DNA of 64,000 bases, from assembly GCF_014287775.1 (NCBI RefSeq), contig NZ_JACOOZ010000005.1:124001-188000 (forward strand), in the 5' to 3' direction. This DNA comes from Eubacterium_G segne. GTDB lineage: Bacteria > Bacillota > Clostridia > Lachnospirales > Lachnospiraceae. Position 1 is the first letter of the stretch. The number at the start of each line of letters is the position of its first letter. The notes under the pieces are model-generated. The model did not search any database. It was not told the origin of the DNA and saw only the letters and a program-made list of their open reading frames with translations. Positions 37,327 through 45,719 of this stretch are shown here, piece by piece. The position numbers and the translations under genes were made by a program.

Positions 37327-38745
37327 ATGGAAAAGCAAAAAAGAAAAAGAAAAAAAAAGGTAGTTAAATTTAACTCACCTATTAGCATAAATATAGGAAT
37401 AGTTGTATTTGGTCTTATACTTGTTTACATATTGATAAATGCTGTTATTTACTTTACAACAGAAAAAACAAAATATTATGAGGTTGTTACAGGGTCAAAT
37501 GCAAAGGGAATTAACACTTCCTACGTTGGTATAGCAATGAGAAATGAAATAATTGAATATGCTAATCAGACAGGTTATGTTGATTATTTTATCAGGGAAG
37601 GCTCCCGTGTTTCAAAAAATTCCACCTTGTATAGTATTGATTCCACAGGAAATTTAAATCAGCTACTGTCAAAGGCAGGAGAGGATTACTCTAATATGAC
37701 AGATGAAAACATGCAGACGATTTCCAATTTGCTGTATGATTATAGCAACAATTATGACGACATGGATTTTTCTGATGTTTATGATTTTAAAAGTACATTA
37801 AAGGGTTCCATTGTGGACTTGCTTAATATGAACTCGTTACAACAGTTAGCAAAGAAAAACGGTGGAAATTTTGCCATAGAAAAGTCAGCTGCTACAGGAA
37901 TTGTTCTTTACAGGGTTGATGATTTTGAAACGTTAACGTCAAAAAAACTAAAGGCATCAATGTTTGATAAATCATTATATAATTCAGCTTTATTTTCGTC
38001 AGGAGATAAAATAGAAAAAGGCGCACCGGTTTACAAGACCATCAATTCCGATGAATGGAGCATAGCAGTTCAGTTGACTAAAAAGACTGCCCGTGAATAC
38101 AAAAAAGAGGCAAAGGAAAGAAAGTCTGATTATGCTAATATAAAAATAAAATTTTTAAAAGACGGTTTAAATACCACTGCCAACATCAAGGTAGTCAGAG
38201 GCACTGATAAAAAATATTATGGAGTAATTACTCTTTCAAAATATGTTGTTAGATATGCTACAGACAGATATATTGATATTGAAATTGTCAATACTCCAAA
38301 AAACGGATATAAGGTGCCAAAGTCATCTATCGTATCAAATGATTTGTATGTTATTCCGGCAAAATACAGTACAAAGGGAAAGAATGACAATAATGTAGGC
38401 TTTAACGTTCAAAGCAGTGACAGAAACAAGGGAGAATCTAAGATATATTATCCTCCTATTGCATATGCAGATGATGAGAATTATTATGTATCCAGGTTGT
38501 ATTTTAATGACGGAGAAGTTATTACGAAGCCTGACTCCCACGAAACATATGTTATAGGTCATACCAGAAAGTTTATGGGTGCCTATAATATAAACAATGG
38601 TTATACTGTTTTTACCGTGGTATCTATTTTAGACAGCACAGATGAATATAACATTATTAAGATCATGGATTATAGCCTGAAGATTTATGACCGAATTGTA
38701 TTAGATGCATCTAAGGTGACGGAAAATCAGGTTATTTACCAATAG
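37327..38745 (+). CDS. HlyD-like membrane-fusion (adaptor) protein
   Basis: A 472-residue protein: a very basic N-terminus, one membrane helix (about 23-44), then an extracytoplasmic part with lipoyl/biotinyl-like segments such as the Tyr-Val-Asp-Tyr-Phe-Ile-Arg-Glu-Gly-Ser-x-Val stretch. This resembles HlyD-family periplasmic adaptors. No ABC or RND pump gene is adjacent. In related Clostridia this gene precedes yggS and sepF, so a role in envelope or division is more likely than drug export (inference). The start at 37327 follows TAGGAG. Confidence 0.7.
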   Translation: MEKQKRKRKKKVVKFNSPISINIGIVVFGLILVYILINAVIYFTTEKTKYYEVVTGSNAKGINTSYVGIAMRNEIIEYANQTGYVDYFIREGSRVSKNSTLYSIDSTGNLNQLLSKAGEDYSNMTDENMQTISNLLYDYSNNYDDMDFSDVYDFKSTLKGSIVDLLNMNSLQQLAKKNGGNFAIEKSAATGIVLYRVDDFETLTSKKLKASMFDKSLYNSALFSSGDKIEKGAPVYKTINSDEWSIAVQLTKKTAREYKKEAKERKSDYANIKIKFLKDGLNTTANIKVVRGTDKKYYGVITLSKYVVRYATDRYIDIEIVNTPKNGYKVPKSSIVSNDLYVIPAKYSTKGKNDNNVGFNVQSSDRNKGESKIYYPPIAYADDENYYVSRLYFNDGEVITKPDSHETYVIGHTRKFMGAYNINNGYTVFTVVSILDSTDEYNIIKIMDYSLKIYDRIVLDASKVTENQVIYQ

Positions 38746-38768
38746 ATATAACAGGAAGGTGAAAAGAA

Positions 38769-39461
38769 ATGATAAATGAAAATATCAGCAAGGTAAGAGA
38801 AAATATTGTTAAGTCATGTGAAAAGGCAGGAAGAAATCCTGAAGAGGTAACCCTTATTGCAGTAAGTAAAACCAAACCGGTTTCTGCCATAGAGGAAGCT
38901 CTTTTGTCAGGAACATTAGATTACGGGGAAAATAAGGTTCAGGAATTATGCGATAAATATGATGTTTTACCGAAAAATATCAGATGGCACATGATAGGTC
39001 ATTTACAGAGAAATAAAGTTAAATATTTAGTTGGTAAAACGTATCTTGTTCACTCTGTTGATTCTTTAAGATTAGCAGAACAGATTGAAAAAGAGTTTGC
39101 TAAACATAATCAGGTTTGTGATATATTAGTGGAAGTAAATATAGCTCAGGAGGAAAGCAAATTTGGCATAAATGCAAAGGAGACAGAAGAACTTATAAGA
39201 AAAATTGCAAAATTTGAACATGTAAGAATTAAAGGGCTTATGACAATTGCACCATATACGGAGGATCCTGAAAGTAACAGAGAATACTTTAGGGAAATTA
39301 AGAAATTATCGGTTGACATAAGAGATAAAAACATTGATAATGTTAGTATGGATGTTCTTTCAATGGGAATGACAGGTGACTATATGGTGGCTGTGGAAGA
39401 AGGTGCTACCATGGTTAGAGTTGGAACCGGAATATTTGGTGAGAGAAATTATAATATATAA
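38769..39461 (+). CDS. YggS-family PLP homeostasis protein
   Basis: A 230-residue PLP-binding TIM-barrel protein without known catalysis that buffers pyridoxal phosphate. The PLP lysine lies in Ala-Val-Ser-Lys-Thr-Lys near residue 35, with the conserved Gly-Glu-Asn-Lys-Val-Gln-Glu and Trp-His-x-Ile-Gly-x-Leu-Gln motifs. It is in its usual place before sepF. AGGAAGGTG precedes the ATG. Confidence 0.95.
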   Translation: MINENISKVRENIVKSCEKAGRNPEEVTLIAVSKTKPVSAIEEALLSGTLDYGENKVQELCDKYDVLPKNIRWHMIGHLQRNKVKYLVGKTYLVHSVDSLRLAEQIEKEFAKHNQVCDILVEVNIAQEESKFGINAKETEELIRKIAKFEHVRIKGLMTIAPYTEDPESNREYFREIKKLSVDIRDKNIDNVSMDVLSMGMTGDYMVAVEEGATMVRVGTGIFGERNYNI

Positions 39462-39485
39462 ATTTAATGATAGATATAGGAGAGA

Positions 39486-40079
39486 ATGATGTCAAAATTT
39501 GGGGATAAATTTAAAAATATTTTCACCGTGGATTATGAAGATGATTACGATGATGATTTCTATGATGATTACGAAGAGGATAATGCAGAGGAAGCAGAGC
39601 CGGTAGTAAAGAAAAAACGTGAAAGAGTGGTAAGGGATGATGACTTTGAATCAGCACCGTCACCTACACCTTCAAGAACAAGAACTACCCGTTCAACATC
39701 TTCCGCAAGAAATAGTGGAAGAAGTACAAGAAGCAGCAAGGTAGTACCAATGAGAAGTAACAGTGATATGGAAGTATGTGTTATTAAGCCGACAGCTTAT
39801 GAGGAAACAAAGGATATTATTGATACATTATTAGATGGAAAGTCAGTGGTACTTAACTTAGAAGGAATGCGTTTAGAACTGGCACAGCGTATAGTTGATT
39901 CTGTCAGTGGCGGATGTTATGCCATAAGAGGAAATCTTCAAAAGATTAGTGGGTACATATATTTAGTAACTCCAAGCTCTGTTGACATTACAGGGGATTT
40001 CGCAGACAGTATCAGTGACAGAACTAGTGATTACAATTCAGCATCCTATGAATCCAGGAGAAGTTATTACGGTGAATAG
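39486..40079 (+). CDS. sepF: cell division protein SepF
   Basis: A 197-residue FtsZ-binding protein. The N-terminus is a short amphipathic membrane-binding segment, followed by a very acidic Asp/Glu/Tyr tract and a Ser/Thr/Arg-rich linker (about 20-90). The globular SepF domain (about 95-170) contains the Val-Val-Leu-Asn-Leu-Glu and Ala-Gln-Arg-x-Val-Asp-x-x-x-Gly motifs. It anchors and bundles FtsZ at midcell. The linker is somewhat longer than in Bacillus. Confidence 0.93.
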   Translation: MMSKFGDKFKNIFTVDYEDDYDDDFYDDYEEDNAEEAEPVVKKKRERVVRDDDFESAPSPTPSRTRTTRSTSSARNSGRSTRSSKVVPMRSNSDMEVCVIKPTAYEETKDIIDTLLDGKSVVLNLEGMRLELAQRIVDSVSGGCYAIRGNLQKISGYIYLVTPSSVDITGDFADSISDRTSDYNSASYESRRSYYGE

Positions 40080-40081
40080 AT

Positions 40082-40840
40082 TTGAATAAAGAAGAACATT
40101 TTCTAATAAACAGGTTTAATGAGCTTGCAGATGTGGCATTTAATAGAAATATATATACCAACACCGAGTTTTTAAACATAAATGAAATAAATATATTAGA
40201 ATCAGTGAAAAATAAATTACCTCCTGTTAGAATTAACCTTACAGGGGGTAATAATTATGCAGAAAGAAAAATTGCCATATTTTCTCCAATGGAGATATAT
40301 TATCAGGAGGAAATTCCAGTTTCCATAATAAAAATTGCACCAAAGAATTCCAAATATGCTGACAATCTTACTCACAGGGATTATTTAGGTGCTATTTTAA
40401 ATTTAGGAATTGTAAGAAGTAAAATAGGTGATATTTTTATAAAGGATAACATTGCATATATTTACTGTATGTCAGATATTGCAGAATATATAAGTGAGAA
40501 TCTCACAAAGGTCAAACATACTTTTATTGATAATGAGGTTTTACCGGTTAATAACAGCGTGGATATTAAACCTACATTAAAGAATATAACAGGTACCATT
40601 TCCAATGTAAGGCTAGACAGCGTTATATCCACGGCTTTTAATATGTCCAGAAACAGTATTATTGTCTATATCGAAAACGGCAAGGTGTTTGTTAATGGAA
40701 AATTAATAACATCTAACGGTTACAGTATTAAGGAAAATGATATTATTTCCGTAAGAGGGTTAGGCCGTTTCGTTTTCAACAGGGTGTTAAAGGAAACTAA
40801 AAAAGGAAGAAATCTTATATCCATAGACCTTTATGTTTAA
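40082..40840 (+). CDS. ylmH: YlmH-type S4-domain RNA-binding protein
   Basis: A 252-residue protein with an N-terminal YlmH domain and a C-terminal S4 RNA-binding domain (about 175-240). Homologues act in rescue of stalled ribosomes. Translation appears to start at a TTG two bases after sepF. In many Firmicutes divIVA follows ylmH; here lspA is next after 39 bases. AT-rich codon use resembles the neighbours. Confidence 0.88.
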   Translation: MNKEEHFLINRFNELADVAFNRNIYTNTEFLNINEINILESVKNKLPPVRINLTGGNNYAERKIAIFSPMEIYYQEEIPVSIIKIAPKNSKYADNLTHRDYLGAILNLGIVRSKIGDIFIKDNIAYIYCMSDIAEYISENLTKVKHTFIDNEVLPVNNSVDIKPTLKNITGTISNVRLDSVISTAFNMSRNSIIVYIENGKVFVNGKLITSNGYSIKENDIISVRGLGRFVFNRVLKETKKGRNLISIDLYV

Positions 40841-40879
40841 AATTATATTTTCAGATTAAATTGAAAGGACGTTTCAGCA

Positions 40880-41419
40880 ATGAACAAATATAAATACTGG
40901 CTTAAAATTGCCTTATTTGAGATGATTTTGATTATATTCGACCAGATAACCAAGTATTGGGCTGCAATCAGCTTAAAAGGCAAAAATGAATTTAATATAA
41001 TTAAAGATGTTTTGTGTTTTCATTATTTGGATGGTGGAAATACAGGTGCAGCATGGGGAATGTTGTCTGGAAAGACTTTTTTATTTGTAATTTTTACTTT
41101 AGTGGCAATTGCATTTATTGTAAAAATTATGTCAAATATTTTCAGATTAATGCGATCTGATAAAAGCACAAAACTTGTGGCTCTAAATTATGTTTTTGCA
41201 ACACTTATGGCAGGGGCGGTTGGCAATTTGATTGACCGCGTTTTACACCAGTATGTAATAGATTTTATATATTTTAAGCTGATTAATTTCCCAATATTTA
41301 ATGTTGCAGATATTTATGTTACAGTTTCATGTTTCATTATTATTGTTATGTGCGCTTTTATTATAAGCGAAGATGATTTTAACAATATTATTTCTTTAAA
41401 AAGAAATGACAGCAGATAG
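40880..41419 (+). CDS. lspA: lipoprotein signal peptidase (SPase II)
   Basis: A 179-residue membrane aspartyl protease with four helices that removes signal peptides from prolipoproteins. The conserved Asp-Gln-x-Thr-Lys near residue 20, Asn-Thr-Gly-Ala-Ala-Trp-Gly, Gly-Asn-Leu-Ile-Asp-Arg and Phe-Asn-Val-Ala-Asp motifs include both catalytic aspartates. The lipoprotein at 57930-59510 would be one of its substrates. Confidence 0.95.
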   Translation: MNKYKYWLKIALFEMILIIFDQITKYWAAISLKGKNEFNIIKDVLCFHYLDGGNTGAAWGMLSGKTFLFVIFTLVAIAFIVKIMSNIFRLMRSDKSTKLVALNYVFATLMAGAVGNLIDRVLHQYVIDFIYFKLINFPIFNVADIYVTVSCFIIIVMCAFIISEDDFNNIISLKRNDSR

Positions 41420-41431
41420 GAGAAGCAGATA

Positions 41432-42343
41432 ATGTGTGAAAAGATATGCATCAATGAAGAGACCCAGGGAAAGAGAATTGATAAGTTTTTAGGCAAGGCA
41501 CTACAGGATACTTCCAGGTCATATGTACAAAAACTTATAGATGATAAAAATATTTTAGTGAATGGCCGGGAATGTAAATCTAATTATAAACTTAAATTAG
41601 GTGATGTTATATCCGTTGATATTCCGGAACCGATATTTGCCAGCATTAAAGCCGAGGATATCCCTTTGGATATTTTATATGAAGATGATGATGTTTTAAT
41701 TGTAAACAAGCCTAAGGGCATGGTTGTACATCCTGCACCGGGACATTACACAGGAACATTAGTTAATGCTTTAATGTTTCATTGTAAAGATAATTTATCC
41801 GGTATTAATGGAGTCTTAAGGCCGGGGATTGTTCATAGAATCGATAAAGATACTACAGGCGCACTTATAATATGTAAAAATGATTACAGCCATAATTTTA
41901 TTTCACAACAGCTTAAGGTTCATTCCATTACACGAAAATATGTAGGGATTGTCCAAGGCAGATTTGATGAAACTGAAGGCGTTATAGATGCACCAATTGG
42001 CCGTCATCCAAATAATCGGAAACAAATGTGCATTAATGAAAAAAACGGAAAGCCGGCAGTTACCCATTATAAGGTTTTAAAGCAATTAGATAAATATGCC
42101 TTTATGGAATTTCAGTTAGAAACAGGACGTACACATCAGATAAGAGTTCATATGGCAAGTATAAATCATCCTTTATTAGGTGACAGCATTTATAACCATA
42201 ATAAATGCCCATATAAGCTTCAAGGACAATGTTTACATGCAAGGGTTATAGGTTTTGTACATCCTACAACAAAGGAATATATGGAGTTTGAGGCTCCAAT
42301 ACCGGAATATATGATTAATCTTATTGAGAAAGTGCTTTCATAG
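41432..42343 (+). CDS. rluD: RluD-family 23S rRNA pseudouridine synthase
   Basis: A 303-residue enzyme with an N-terminal S4 domain (about 10-70) and a pseudouridine synthase core. The catalytic aspartate is in His-Arg-Ile-Asp-Lys-Asp-Thr-Thr-Gly near residue 140, and Gly-Arg-Thr-His-Gln-Ile-Arg is near 233. It follows lspA, the common Firmicute order. Its stop codon is inside the terminator hairpin. The exact uridine specificity is assigned by family only. Confidence 0.92.
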   Translation: MCEKICINEETQGKRIDKFLGKALQDTSRSYVQKLIDDKNILVNGRECKSNYKLKLGDVISVDIPEPIFASIKAEDIPLDILYEDDDVLIVNKPKGMVVHPAPGHYTGTLVNALMFHCKDNLSGINGVLRPGIVHRIDKDTTGALIICKNDYSHNFISQQLKVHSITRKYVGIVQGRFDETEGVIDAPIGRHPNNRKQMCINEKNGKPAVTHYKVLKQLDKYAFMEFQLETGRTHQIRVHMASINHPLLGDSIYNHNKCPYKLQGQCLHARVIGFVHPTTKEYMEFEAPIPEYMINLIEKVLS

Positions 42344-42352
42344 CACTTTTTT
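42329..42352 (+). terminator. terminator overlapping the end of rluD
   Basis: Stem AAAGTGCT (42329-42336) with AGCACTTT (42342-42349), a five-base loop, and a T-run to 42352. The rluD stop (42341-42343) lies at the loop and the start of the second arm. Confidence 0.85.
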
Positions 42353-42374
42353 GTTATATCTTTATTCGTTAAAC

Positions 42375-42403
42375 TTGTGTTTTGCGAATAGTTGTATTAT
42401 AAT
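42375..42403 (+). promoter_or_regulatory. promoter of the TtcA-like gene
   Basis: TTGTGT (42375-42380), 17 bases, TATAAT (42398-42403). The transcript would have a leader of about 50 bases before the ATG at 42462. Confidence 0.55.
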
Positions 42404-42461
42404 AATTGAAAAAGTAAGAAAAAAATTTTTAGTACTATTTTTGCTTTTGGTGAGGTAATTT

Positions 42462-43166
42462 ATGAAGCTTCAGAAATTATATAGTTATGTAAGACGTGCC
42501 ATGGATGATTATTCTATGGTTGATGACGGTGATAAAATTGCTGTTGGTGTATCAGGTGGCAAAGACAGCCTGGCACTTTTATATGCATTAAGTGGTTTAA
42601 GAAAATTTTATCCTAAAAAGTTTGATATTGTGGCTTTGACGGTTAATTTAGGATTCGAAAATCAGGACTTTAATCTTATAAAAGATTTTTGTAAGAATTT
42701 AGATGTGGAATGTAAAATAATTGACACGGAAATTGGTGATATTGTATTTCATAAGCGAAAGGAATCTAATCCCTGCTCTCTTTGTGCCAAAATGCGCAAG
42801 GGTTCTCTTAATGATGTGGCAAAGAAAATGGGATGTAATAAGGTGGCATATGCCCATCACAGAGATGACATGATTGAAACAATGCTTATGTCACTGATTT
42901 ATGAAGGGCGCTTCCACTGCTTTAATCCTGTTACATATCTTGACCGTATGGGGCTTAATGTTATACGTCCAATGATGTATGTTTCGGAGATGGATGTGAT
43001 TGGTTTCGCCAATAAATATAATCTTCCGGTGGCTAAAAATCCATGTCCGGTGGACGGTCATACTAAAAGGGAATATATTAAAACTCTAGTCCGTCAGTTA
43101 AACAGGGAAAATCCTAATTGCAAAGACAGACTTTTTACTGCTGTTTTAAATGGCGGTTTTGATTAG
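42462..43166 (+). CDS. TtcA-family tRNA sulfurtransferase / PP-loop ATPase
   Basis: A 234-residue N-type ATP pyrophosphatase. The PP-loop Ser-Gly-Gly-Lys-Asp-Ser lies at about 30-35. A Cys-Ser-Leu-Cys pair (about 106-109) and a later Cys-Pro motif in Lys-Asn-Pro-Cys-Pro-Val-Asp could hold an iron-sulfur cluster, as in TtcA. TtcA makes 2-thiocytidine at tRNA position 32. The protein is shorter than E. coli TtcA (about 310 residues), so the exact base modified is uncertain. GTGAGGT is the ribosome site. Confidence 0.82.
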   Translation: MKLQKLYSYVRRAMDDYSMVDDGDKIAVGVSGGKDSLALLYALSGLRKFYPKKFDIVALTVNLGFENQDFNLIKDFCKNLDVECKIIDTEIGDIVFHKRKESNPCSLCAKMRKGSLNDVAKKMGCNKVAYAHHRDDMIETMLMSLIYEGRFHCFNPVTYLDRMGLNVIRPMMYVSEMDVIGFANKYNLPVAKNPCPVDGHTKREYIKTLVRQLNRENPNCKDRLFTAVLNGGFD

Positions 43167-43181
43167 ATTTCAGGAGGAACA

Positions 43182-44237
43182 ATGGCTACACAAAGAAATT
43201 ATCATGATCAGGTTATTGTAGATAATAATTTAAAACTTAGGGAGTTGCTTAAAAGTCTTCCAGCGTTTTGTGGGGAGTTTTTTAGAGGAATTGAGCCTAC
43301 TACTTCTTCTAGGACAAGAATTGCCTATGGATATGATTTATCAGTATTTTTTAATTACTTAAAATCAAATAATCCGAAATTAAAGAATGTTAATATTCAT
43401 GATATAACCCTTGATGTGTTAGATAAGGTTACAGCTACTGATATTGAAGAATATTTGGATTATCTTAAGTTTTATATAGATTCAGATGGTAAGGAACACA
43501 CTAACAAAGAATGTGGAATTAAAAGAAAATTAGGTTGTCTTAGAACCTTATATAAATTCTTTTATAAAAAAGAAAAAATAAGCACTAATCCTGCTTCTAT
43601 TGTTGATATGCCAAAAATCCACGAAAAAGAGATTGTACGACTTGATGCAGATGAGGTAGGCAATCTTTTAGATGAGGTGGAAACAGGGGATAAATTAACG
43701 GATAATCAAAAGTATTTCCATGAAAAAACAAAGATTCGTGATGTGGCAATTTTAACATTGATGTTAGGTACAGGTATTCGTGTTTCTGAATGTGTGGGAA
43801 TAGATATTGGAGATGTTGATTTTAAAAATTCAGGAATTAAAATCAGGCGAAAAGGCGGAAACGAAACTGTTGTATACTTCGGCAGGGAGGTTGAGGAAGC
43901 TTTACTTGATTATATAGAGGAAAGAAAGCATATTATTGCTGTAACAGGCCATGAAAATGCACTATTCCTCTCTCTACAGAAAAAACGTATGAGTGTGCGT
44001 TCAGTGGAAAATTTGGTAAAAAAATATTCTTCCTTAATTACTAATTTAAAGAAAATAACTCCTCATAAGCTTCGGAGCACATATGGTACATCTTTATATA
44101 AGGAAACGGGAGATATATATTTGGTTGCAGATGTTTTAGGACATAAGGATGTAAATACAACCAGAAAACACTATGCAGCTATTGAAGACGAACGACGCCG
44201 TAAGGCAAGAAATGCCGTCAAGTTAAGAAAAGATTAA
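43182..44237 (+). CDS. tyrosine recombinase, XerS-like
   Basis: A 351-residue site-specific recombinase. The N-terminal core-binding SAM-like domain spans about 1-150. In the catalytic domain, the first Arg lies in Gly-Thr-Gly-Ile-Arg, then His-Lys-Leu-Arg, Leu-Gly-His-Lys, and the terminal nucleophile Tyr in Lys-His-Tyr-Ala. It is about 50 residues longer than XerC or XerD and resembles single-recombinase XerS proteins that resolve chromosome dimers. The lack of an excisionase, att repeats or phage genes argues against a mobile integrase. No dif-like site could be recognised nearby. Confidence 0.82.
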   Translation: MATQRNYHDQVIVDNNLKLRELLKSLPAFCGEFFRGIEPTTSSRTRIAYGYDLSVFFNYLKSNNPKLKNVNIHDITLDVLDKVTATDIEEYLDYLKFYIDSDGKEHTNKECGIKRKLGCLRTLYKFFYKKEKISTNPASIVDMPKIHEKEIVRLDADEVGNLLDEVETGDKLTDNQKYFHEKTKIRDVAILTLMLGTGIRVSECVGIDIGDVDFKNSGIKIRRKGGNETVVYFGREVEEALLDYIEERKHIIAVTGHENALFLSLQKKRMSVRSVENLVKKYSSLITNLKKITPHKLRSTYGTSLYKETGDIYLVADVLGHKDVNTTRKHYAAIEDERRRKARNAVKLRKD

Positions 44238-44287
44238 AAGAAAAGACTAATTTTAAGAAGAAAATAATTTAGTTTGTATTTGGGGAA

Positions 44288-44325
44288 ATAATACCGGAAG
44301 GGATAAACATCCTTCCCGGTATTAT
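44288..44325. terminator. hairpin between convergent recombinase and LysM genes
   Basis: A ten-base stem ATAATACCGG (44288-44297) with CCGGTATTAT (44316-44325), extended by AAGG/CCTT. There is no clear U-run on either side, so termination is probable from position but not certain. The surrounding 160-base gap has no gene. Confidence 0.45.
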
Positions 44326-44397
44326 AATGTGGATGTAAAATAACATATGGATAACTTATTCTACTACCACAGAAACAAAAATATATAAATAAAAAGA

Positions 44398-44775
44398 TTA
44401 TTTATATTCATTAGAATAATATGAAATAACAATGTAGTTTCCGGCTGTAATGTTATCAGAGGAAAGTTCATTGTTTTTCTTTACCTCAGATATGTATTCA
44501 GTAACAGAAACATTGCTATTGGCAGTGTATTTCTGTGCTATGGATGTTAATGTATCTCCAGGCTGAACTTCATAGCTGGTGTAATATTTGTATGAAGGGT
44601 TATCTCCCTGTACAGTTGCGTTTACGTTAACGAAACTAATGGCTGTAACAACAGCTACTGCCAATAATGCAATAAAGCTACAGGATAAAATAATTCTCTT
44701 CTTTAATTCAGCAATGCGGGTACGTTTCTGTTGTGCAACAACTTCCCTTCTGTTGTAATTCATTGATTCTTTCAT
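44398..44775 (-). CDS. YneA-like SOS cell division inhibitor with LysM domain
   Basis: A 125-residue protein: basic N-terminus, one membrane helix (about 28-48), then a LysM domain (about 70-122) with Tyr-Glu-Val-Gln-Pro-Gly-Asp-Thr-Leu. It is divergent from lexA and its promoter is covered by LexA boxes, the same arrangement as Bacillus yneA, which halts division after DNA damage. The start at 44775 follows GGAGG; the longer frame to 44823 enters the first LexA box. Sequence similarity to YneA is mainly domain-level, so the function is inferred from context. Confidence 0.8.
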   Translation of the reverse strand: MKESMNYNRREVVAQQKRTRIAELKKRIILSCSFIALLAVAVVTAISFVNVNATVQGDNPSYKYYTSYEVQPGDTLTSIAQKYTANSNVSVTEYISEVKKNNELSSDNITAGNYIVISYYSNEYK

Positions 44776-44816
44776 ATGTAAATCCTCCGTCGAATAATTG
44801 TATTTATAAAAAGTAG

Positions 44817-44830
44817 TGAACATTTGTTCG
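44817..44830. promoter_or_regulatory. LexA box 1
   Basis: TGAACATTTGTTCG, matching the Gram-positive CGAAC-N4-GTTCG consensus at 9 of 10 defined positions. It lies just downstream of the -10 of the LysM gene, in its 5' leader. Confidence 0.8.
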
Positions 44831-44844
44831 TATCTTGTATTGAT

Positions 44845-44873
44845 ATAATATCACCAGAACAAATGTTTGTCAA
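44845..44873 (-). promoter_or_regulatory. promoter of the YneA-like gene
   Basis: On the minus strand: TTGACA (44873-44868), a 17-base spacer, and TATTAT (44850-44845) with an extended TG. A near-perfect vegetative promoter whose spacer contains LexA box 2, so it should be strong but tightly repressed until SOS induction. Confidence 0.75.
44856..44869. promoter_or_regulatory. LexA box 2
   Basis: AGAACAAATGTTTG, a degenerate match (GAAC-N4-GTTT). It sits between the -35 and -10 of the LysM gene promoter and would block polymerase directly. Confidence 0.65.
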
Positions 44874-44882
44874 CAACATTTT

Positions 44883-44896
44883 CGAATATTTGTTCG
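44883..44896. promoter_or_regulatory. LexA box 3
   Basis: CGAATATTTGTTCG, differing from the consensus at one position. It lies ten bases upstream of the lexA -35 and could provide autoregulation. Confidence 0.75.
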
Positions 44897-44905
44897 ATTT
44901 TGTTA

Positions 44906-44934
44906 TTGCCTTTTCTTTTCATATATGATAATAT
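44906..44934 (+). promoter_or_regulatory. probable lexA promoter
   Basis: TTGCCT (44906-44911), 17 bases, TAATAT (44929-44934) with TG at 44926-44927. Initiation would be near 44941, about 50 bases before the lexA ATG. Confidence 0.5.
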
Positions 44935-44990
44935 TAACATATATTAAGTACATTAAACGGGACTTACAAATATGAAAAGGAGATTTTTTT

Positions 44991-45608
44991 ATGGCTGGAA
45001 AGATTACACCAAAACAGCAACAGATATTAGATTATATAAAAGATGAAATTTTGTTAAAGGGATATCCTCCTACTGTTAGGGAAATATGCGAGAAGGTATC
45101 CTTAAAGTCTACTTCTTCTGTTCATGCTCATCTTAACAGTTTAGAGGAAAAGGGCTATATCAGAAGAGACCCTACTAAGCCAAGGGCAATTGAAATTATA
45201 GATGATGAATTTGGATTGTCCAGAAGGGAAATGACCAATATACCTGTTATAGGACGGGTGGCTGCCGGAGAACCACTGCTTGCTGTGGAGAATATTAAGG
45301 ATTATTTTGCCATACCTACAGAGTTTTTGCCTAATGCAGAGACATACATATTAGAGGTTCATGGAGACAGTATGATTAATGTAGGTTTTTTAGAGGGAGA
45401 TTATCTTATTATAGAAAAAACTGATACTGCTAAGAACGGAGATATCGTTGTGGCTTTAATAGATGATTCTGTTACAGTTAAGCGTTTTTACAAGGAAAAC
45501 GGATATATCAGACTTCAACCTGAAAATGACAACATGGATCCTATTATTGTGAATGACTGTATTATTGTTGGAAGGGCACATGCACTTTATAGAAGAAATA
45601 TTATGTAA
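44991..45608 (+). CDS. lexA: SOS repressor LexA
   Basis: A 205-residue repressor of the DNA-damage response. The N-terminal winged helix (about 1-65) has the Tyr-Pro-Pro-Thr-Val-Arg-Glu-Ile segment. The self-cleavage site is Ala-Gly in Val-Ala-Ala-Gly-Glu-Pro (about residues 89-91). The catalytic Ser is in Gly-Asp-Ser-Met-Ile and the Lys in Thr-Val-Lys-Arg. An AAAGGAGA site precedes the ATG. It is divergent from the YneA-like gene. Confidence 0.97.
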   Translation: MAGKITPKQQQILDYIKDEILLKGYPPTVREICEKVSLKSTSSVHAHLNSLEEKGYIRRDPTKPRAIEIIDDEFGLSRREMTNIPVIGRVAAGEPLLAVENIKDYFAIPTEFLPNAETYILEVHGDSMINVGFLEGDYLIIEKTDTAKNGDIVVALIDDSVTVKRFYKENGYIRLQPENDNMDPIIVNDCIIVGRAHALYRRNIM

Positions 45609-45654
45609 AATTAGATGGTTAATTTATTATTGAGATTAATGAGCTCTTATTCAT

Positions 45655-45697
45655 AAAAAATCCGGTGTTAAACATTTCTGCTTAATACCGGATTTTT
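45655..45697. terminator. bidirectional terminator between lexA and the CobW-like gene
   Basis: Stem AAAAATCCGGT... (45656-45666) with ACCGGATTTTT (45687-45697), extended by GTTAA/TTAAT. A-tract and T-tract flank the two sides and it lies between convergent genes. Confidence 0.88.
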
Positions 45698-45719
45698 GCT
45701 GTTCTATTTAATTTTGAAA

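Noticed and set aside
43182..44237. Mobile-element integrase
   Set aside because: No attachment repeats, excisionase, phage or conjugation genes are near, and neighbours are housekeeping genes.
44238..44397. dif site beside the XerS-like recombinase
   Set aside because: The imperfect AT-rich repeat here does not match known Firmicute dif sequences; no good candidate was found in adjacent gaps either.
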